Below, piece by piece: positions 6,017 to 10,144 of a DNA stretch of 10,144 bases. A program made the position numbers and the translations under genes. The stretch is from positions 1 through 10,144 of the forward strand of contig CABQGZ010000079.1 in the NCBI GenBank assembly GCA_902463835.1, written 5' to 3'. Source of the DNA: an uncultured Lachnospiraceae bacterium (GTDB lineage Bacteria; Bacillota; Clostridia; Lachnospirales; Lachnospiraceae). Under the pieces are notes generated by a model. It was not told the origin of the DNA, searched no databases, and was given only the letters and a program-made list of their open reading frames with translations. Numbering within the stretch: position 1 is the first letter of the stretch; the number at the start of each line of letters is the position of its first letter.

Positions 6017-7030
6017 CTATTCTAAAAAACGATACCAATAACCAAACTGGCCTGTTTTCTGAGCTGCCAGCTTTTCGCTCTTGTATTCCGGAAAGCCGAA
6101 AATGGCCGCCATTACTTTTTCCTGGCTTTGGAACACTCCGGGCACGCCGATAAACCACCGCGTGGTTCCCTCCTTTTCTATGGCCCCTAAGATCAGGTAA
6201 CGATAGTTAAAAAATCCATGGAGCAGGAAGCTGTTGTTTCCAAGATACCAGTGGCGTTTGGGCAGCAGCCGCAGATCCTTCAGCTCCATCCGGACACACA
6301 GGATATTGTCCTCCCCCTCAAAGGGAGTCAGGATAGGGTAATTCTCCAGTATAAATTTCCAGCGGAGCGCCCAGGGCTCTTCCTCCTCTACCGCCTGCCT
6401 GGCCATCTGGGCCGCCTCGGTAGCCTGAAGGGGCGAATTTTCAGCTACAGGTGTCTGCGAGGATTCTGACTGGTAGGTTGTCATCCCCGGCTGTTGAGCT
6501 ACATTTTCTGGCTGCTGAGCTGTATGTTCTGGCTCTTGAACCATGTTCGTCGGCTGGCTAATCGTATACTCCGGCTCTTGAACCATGTTCTCTAACTGGT
6601 CAATCGTACGCTCCGGTGGCGGCACATCCTTTTTTGCCTCCTCAACAGGAATAAACCGGCTCCGTCGAAGCTCCCCGTCATCCCACAGGCTGGCGAACAT
6701 CACCCGGTCATTGACAAAGATTAAAAAGCCCCCGATTTCCTTCAGACCATACCCGCTCTGGCTGATATTCTCAGCATCCAGCGAAAGGCGTACCTCCCCC
6801 TGACCGCCGTTCATCGGTATCTTTCCCACTGAAATCCCCAGCATTTTTTCATTTTTCCGCACAAAAAGATAGACAGGGCAGGAGATTCCTGTGAAACCGG
6901 TTCCTCTCATATGTATCTCCATACTGCACTGGCTCTGCTGCCGCTCTATTTTTGCAAATCCCACACTGCGGATTTTGCTGTCCTCCTCATACAGATTAAT
7001 ATAGGTGACAAACCGTTGATATTCCGACAT
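6017..7030 (-). CDS. Uncharacterised two-domain protein with central repeat (DUF6128-like)
   Basis: The 337-residue protein has an N-terminal beta-rich domain (residues 1-130), a low-complexity linker rich in Q, E and P (about 131-215), and a C-terminal domain (216-337) with many aromatic residues (PWALRWKFILENYPILTPF, then LPKRHWYLGNNSFLLHGFFNYRYLILG and FIGVPGVFQSQEKVMAAIFGFPEYK). I associate the C-terminal pattern with the Lachnospiraceae family DUF6128, from memory and with moderate certainty. There is no signal peptide or membrane helix. The linker holds three 14-residue repeats, listed separately. An AGGAG site lies 7 bases before the ATG. The gene is 76 bases downstream of the histidine kinase in the same direction, so it could be read from the same transcript, but no conserved link is known to me. 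Function unknown. Confidence 0.85.
   Translation of the reverse strand: MSEYQRFVTYINLYEEDSKIRSVGFAKIERQQSQCSMEIHMRGTGFTGISCPVYLFVRKNEKMLGISVGKIPMNGGQGEVRLSLDAENISQSGYGLKEIGGFLIFVNDRVMFASLWDDGELRRSRFIPVEEAKKDVPPPERTIDQLENMVQEPEYTISQPTNMVQEPEHTAQQPENVAQQPGMTTYQSESSQTPVAENSPLQATEAAQMARQAVEEEEPWALRWKFILENYPILTPFEGEDNILCVRMELKDLRLLPKRHWYLGNNSFLLHGFFNYRYLILGAIEKEGTTRWFIGVPGVFQSQEKVMAAIFGFPEYKSEKLAAQKTGQFGYWYRFLE
6464..6589 (-). repeat. Three 42-bp in-frame tandem repeats (14 residues each)
   Basis: Residues 148-161, 162-175 and 176-189 of the preceding protein read NMVQEPEYTISQPT, NMVQEPEHTAQQPE and NVAQQPGMTTYQSE. The first two share an 18-base identical stretch 42 bases apart; the third has diverged. 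The period is a multiple of three, so copies can be gained or lost without changing the frame. The repeat forms a flexible Q/E/P-rich linker. Confidence 0.85.
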
Positions 7031-7106
7031 GACAACTCTCCTATATACACTTTTTACATCTTATGAGGACTTTTTTCTTTTAGAACATAAAATGAAAGAA
7101 ATAATG

Positions 7107-8888
7107 TCAGGACGGCACATAAGGGAACATCAGTGTAAAGCAGGTACCCTCCCCGGGAACACTCTCCACCTTCAGGGAGAACTCATCCGAATAGATCAGA
7201 TTCATCCGCTGCACCACATTGCGCAGCCCGATTCCCTTCCCGGAGGGTGCCACCGTCTGATACAAGGATTGCTGCAGCTCCTCCAGCTTCTCCTTGCTGA
7301 TGCCTGTTCCGTTATCGCGTACCTGTATGGCAATCAATTTCTCAGCGCCCTGATCCGAACGCTGCTCCCGATGGCTGTGGATGGTCAGTACACATTCCGT
7401 ATCCTGGTGGGGAGAAAAGCCATGGAACACCGCGTTTTCTATGATAGGCTGGATAAACAGTCGTGGAACCTTGGCGTCCAGCGTCTCCGGAGCGATATCA
7501 TGGATAATCTTAAGGTTTCTTCCGTAGCGCTGCTCCAGAATCGCCAGATAATTGTTGGTCTGAGCCAGCTCTGTCTCAAAGGATACCATCCTGGAGGGCT
7601 CTATGGCATAGCGAATCAGGGAGCTGGTATTCAGTATCATCAGTGGGAGGGGATGCTCATAGCCCAGAGCATCCGTTGCCGTGATATACATCAGGTTTAA
7701 AGTGTTTGACAAAAAGTGAGGATTGATCTGCAGCTGCAGCGCCAGGATCTGTGTTTCATTTAACGCAACAAGACGCTTCTGCAGCTCATCCTTCAAGGCA
7801 TGGTTCGTCTGTATATACTGGTTGATTCGCCCGGCGATGTATTCAATATCCTTGCTGTCACTGACCTGGTTGATGGACATCATCTCAGGGGAATCCAGAA
7901 AATCCCTTATATTCTGAATGGGTTTTAGCGAACGTATGGTAAAAGATACCGCAAACAACAGGGCGGATATCACAAAGACACTGACAAAGGCAAACAGCAC
8001 CGCATTTTGCGTGGACAACCTGGACGAATAGTTCTGCAGATGCGCTACCAAAACATAAGACCAGGGATATTCCGGAGAGTGAAGCTGCGCCAGAGAATAC
8101 GTGTCTGCATCTTCCGTGATAATAGAGACTTTTTCCGCAGTATCCTGCTGGTAATCAGAGAGATATCTCACCGTTTCCAGTGGCTCCGACAGAGCTTCCT
8201 GGTGATACCGATATATGATCTCATTCTCATCCGATACAAAAAAGGCTTTGCTATTGCTGCTCTGATTGATGGAGGTCAATATGGGGAGCATGGAAGGGTC
8301 GATCATTATAGCCACGGCACAGTGATTCTGATCTACCGTGAATTCCTTTGCAACACAGATCACGTACGGAAATTTATCCCGCATAGCATATGGAAAAATA
8401 TGAAAGCCGCTCCGGGTAGGGCCAAGCTCCCGGATCCAGTAGGGATCCTCAAAGGAATCAATATCGGTATAGGTACTGGAAGATAGCATCGTCTGTGAAG
8501 TCTCGGAGTACAGATAAATTGTCTCAATGGCCTTCTTGCTGTTCTGCAGTGCCTGCAAAAGCGTCTGTGCCTGCTCCGAGTAGCTGCGCCAGTCAAAATC
8601 CTCCGGCGTATATCCAAAAAAAGTTCGCAGGGTATCGTTGTTGATCAGTGTTGAGATGATATACTCTGTCTCCAGAATATAATCGTCCATGGCGTCCGCC
8701 AGATTCTGAACATCCTGTCTGGCGTCGCCCTGGAACTCCTTTTCCAGAATCTGTCTGGAATTATAGTAGATATAAACGGTAAACACGGAAAAGATAATGG
8801 ACATGGCCACAAATATCTGCAAAAAGTAGCGGATAAACAGCCGATCTGCAGACAATCTGATTTTCAATGTCCGAAAGCTATTTTTCAT
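7107..8888 (-). CDS. Sensor histidine kinase, YesM-like (His_kinase PF06580 type)
   Basis: The 593-residue membrane kinase would sense an outside signal and phosphorylate the adjacent response regulator. From the chosen start it has a membrane helix (about 21-42), a large extracytoplasmic domain of dCACHE-like size (about 43-295), a second helix (about 296-318), a HAMP-like linker, and the kinase core. The phosphorylated His is in LQINPHFLSNTL (H391), and the ATP-binding part shows PIIENAVFHG (N484), VRDNGTGI (D525) and GKGIGLRN (about 550-556). The usual PHFLYNTL reads PHFLSNTL here. The start at 8888 is chosen over an ATG at 8915 because GGAGG lies 9 bases before it; its first 11 bases overlap the regulator's end, indicating translational coupling. 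Ligand unknown; relatives often sense sugars or peptides. Confidence 0.93.
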   Translation of the reverse strand: MKNSFRTLKIRLSADRLFIRYFLQIFVAMSIIFSVFTVYIYYNSRQILEKEFQGDARQDVQNLADAMDDYILETEYIISTLINNDTLRTFFGYTPEDFDWRSYSEQAQTLLQALQNSKKAIETIYLYSETSQTMLSSSTYTDIDSFEDPYWIRELGPTRSGFHIFPYAMRDKFPYVICVAKEFTVDQNHCAVAIMIDPSMLPILTSINQSSNSKAFFVSDENEIIYRYHQEALSEPLETVRYLSDYQQDTAEKVSIITEDADTYSLAQLHSPEYPWSYVLVAHLQNYSSRLSTQNAVLFAFVSVFVISALLFAVSFTIRSLKPIQNIRDFLDSPEMMSINQVSDSKDIEYIAGRINQYIQTNHALKDELQKRLVALNETQILALQLQINPHFLSNTLNLMYITATDALGYEHPLPLMILNTSSLIRYAIEPSRMVSFETELAQTNNYLAILEQRYGRNLKIIHDIAPETLDAKVPRLFIQPIIENAVFHGFSPHQDTECVLTIHSHREQRSDQGAEKLIAIQVRDNGTGISKEKLEELQQSLYQTVAPSGKGIGLRNVVQRMNLIYSDEFSLKVESVPGEGTCFTLMFPYVPS

Positions 8889-10080
8889 CTGGCATATCCT
8901 CCATGGATAATACATATTTGCGATATTCCGTAGGTGTATAGCCCGTATACTGCCGGAAGTTGATACTAAACCGATTGCGGTTCTGGTACCCCACTTTTTT
9001 TGCGATATCGTTGATGCGCATCTGGGTCTTTAAAAGCTCCACCGATTTCTGCATCCGAACCGTGGTCAGATAATCAATAAAGCTGATACCCGTGTTCTGC
9101 TTAAACAGGAAGCTAAAATGGGAGGGTGACAGATAGACCGCGCCGGCCACCGTCTCCCGTGAGAGATCCTGACCGTAATTCCCATTGATATAGTCAATGG
9201 CCTTCTGGATCAGCGTATCGTTGGACATTTTTGCGCTGTCACTGGCAACCGTTACCGTCTTCTTCATCTGGACAAATTCCTGAAAAGAAGAAAATGGATG
9301 ATACAAATCCACACTGCATGAAAGATTCAAAAGCTTATCCACATTTTCCACAAGCTGTTGATGCTGCGCCTCCTCCGGCAGGTGGCTGCTGACCGCGACA
9401 TAATAGTAATCAAAAGCTGCCTTCCGCATGAAATAAAACCGGGTATCCGGCATAGAGAAGCTCAAAACATTCTTCAAAGAGAAGATCAGGCGGTCGATCC
9501 CGTACCCGTACTCATCTGTCAGACTGTCCTCATTCAAGGAGAACTTAACAAGATATCCCTCGCTTTCTTCCAGCGAAAAAGGAAATTTCAGCCCCGAAAA
9601 CCGCTCCTTCAAATCCTTTACCGAAAAGATAGAGCCGCAGAATAAATCCACAAAAAACATTTCCGTTGCCTCATCCGTCAGATCTGAGGAATTCACTTTT
9701 CTGCGAGTGGCCGCCGTAGCCTGCGCCTCCAGCAGAACTTTCTTCAGCTCTCGATAGTCCACCGGCTTCAACATATAATTGAACACATTGTACTTGATGG
9801 CGTTCTGGGCATACTCGAACTCGCTGTAGCCGCTTAAAATAATGACCACGCAGTGCGGCATCCGGTTCGCCACCTCTCTGGCCAGCTCCAGCCCGCTCAT
9901 CTGCGGCATACAGATATCACTTAAAATAATATCCACCGGATGCTCCATCAGGTAATCCAGTGCTTCCCTGCCGTCATAAAAGCAGCCGCAGATCTCAAAA
10001 TCCGGCATCTGCTCCTTGATGTAGCGGGATAAAGAATTCAATATCATTTTTTCGTCGTCTACAATGATCAGTTTCGTCAT
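8878..10080 (-). CDS. Response regulator with AraC-type DNA-binding domain, YesN-like
   Basis: The 400-residue protein has a receiver domain (about 1-120) and a C-terminal AraC HTH domain (about 291-390), joined by a long middle region typical of YesN relatives. The receiver carries VDDE (acidic pocket, D8-D9), the phospho-acceptor D55 in IILSDICMPQMSG, the switch serine in ILSGYSEFEYA (S83) and K105 in LKPVD. The HTH region shows LSRETVAGAVYLSPSHFSFLFKQ-type first and INDIAKKVGYQNRNRFS second recognition helices and the FRQYTGYTPTEYRK signature. The ATG at 10080 gives the usual family N-terminus (MTKLIIVDDE); an in-frame GTG at 10092 is an alternative, and the ribosome site (AGTGAG) is weak. 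It heads the regulator-kinase pair. Its target genes are not evident; YesN relatives commonly activate sugar transport operons. Confidence 0.93.
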   Translation of the reverse strand: MTKLIIVDDEKMILNSLSRYIKEQMPDFEICGCFYDGREALDYLMEHPVDIILSDICMPQMSGLELAREVANRMPHCVVIILSGYSEFEYAQNAIKYNVFNYMLKPVDYRELKKVLLEAQATAATRRKVNSSDLTDEATEMFFVDLFCGSIFSVKDLKERFSGLKFPFSLEESEGYLVKFSLNEDSLTDEYGYGIDRLIFSLKNVLSFSMPDTRFYFMRKAAFDYYYVAVSSHLPEEAQHQQLVENVDKLLNLSCSVDLYHPFSSFQEFVQMKKTVTVASDSAKMSNDTLIQKAIDYINGNYGQDLSRETVAGAVYLSPSHFSFLFKQNTGISFIDYLTTVRMQKSVELLKTQMRINDIAKKVGYQNRNRFSINFRQYTGYTPTEYRKYVLSMEDMPDEK

Positions 10081-10144
10081 ATCGCTTCTCACTTTTCCGT
10101 GTGTATTATGAATAAGGTTCTTCTGAGTCGAAAACAGTGGGGGG

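Noticed and set aside
6464..6589. Possible CRISPR-like short repeats
   Set aside because: The repeats are directly adjacent, in frame, diverged, and inside a clear coding region; no spacers are present.
7031..7106. Promoter for the repeat protein (CTGACA with TATGTT)
   Set aside because: Spacing of 15 bases and two poor boxes; not convincing enough to list.
10081..10144. Promoter for the response regulator (CATAAT near 10105-10110)
   Set aside because: The -10-like box is acceptable but no -35 box is seen at a suitable distance, and the region is cut by the window edge.
1..10144. tRNA, rRNA, insertion sequence or CRISPR array
   Set aside because: No cloverleaf-like sequence, transposase motif, terminal repeats or spaced repeats were seen on either strand.

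Overview
The window looks like chromosomal DNA of an anaerobic Bacillota bacterium, most likely Clostridia of the Lachnospiraceae type. The reasons are a YesM/YesN-type two-component pair, a radical-SAM activator of the anaerobic ribonucleotide reductase (NrdG2 type), strong AGGAG-type ribosome binding sites, moderate GC content, and small phage-type holin genes of a kind common in gut Clostridia. The placement rests on protein families read by eye, not on a database search.

Layout. (1) Positions 1-4633, minus strand: a tight six-gene block. In transcription order it holds a coiled-coil XhlA-like membrane protein (4633-4343), a holin of the Hol44 type (4324-4034), a nucleotidyltransferase-fold protein (4015-2939), a thymidylate-kinase-like P-loop kinase (2942-2310), a papain/C39-like protein resembling the butirosin BtrH N-terminal domain (2313-1324), and an acyl/aminoacyl adenylating enzyme (1317 to beyond the left edge). 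Two junctions are 4-base ATGA stop/start overlaps and the other gaps are 6 to 19 bases, so this reads as one operon. (2) Positions 4634-4819: a divergent promoter region with a perfect 11-bp-arm palindrome just upstream of a TATAAT box reading into the operon, and a good sigma-A promoter reading the other way. (3) Positions 4820-5882, plus strand: a four-helix membrane protein of unknown function followed 4 bases later by the radical-SAM activase. (4) Positions 6017-10080, minus strand: an AraC-type response regulator (YesN-like), its sensor histidine kinase (YesM-like, overlapping by 11 bases), and, 76 bases further on, a protein with a three-copy 14-residue repeat between two conserved domains.

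How the parts may work together. The block in region 1 is the most unusual part. A phage-type holin pair normally precedes an endolysin. Here it is followed directly by four genes that look like a small biosynthetic pathway: activation of a carboxylic acid as an adenylate, possible acyl transfer by a BtrH-like enzyme, and nucleotidyl/phosphoryl transfer by two nucleotide-handling proteins. No endolysin and no carrier protein lies inside the window. Whether the holins export the product, and what the product is, cannot be read from the sequence. Region 4 is a complete extracytoplasmic sensing module; its usual partners, sugar ABC transporter genes, are not in view.
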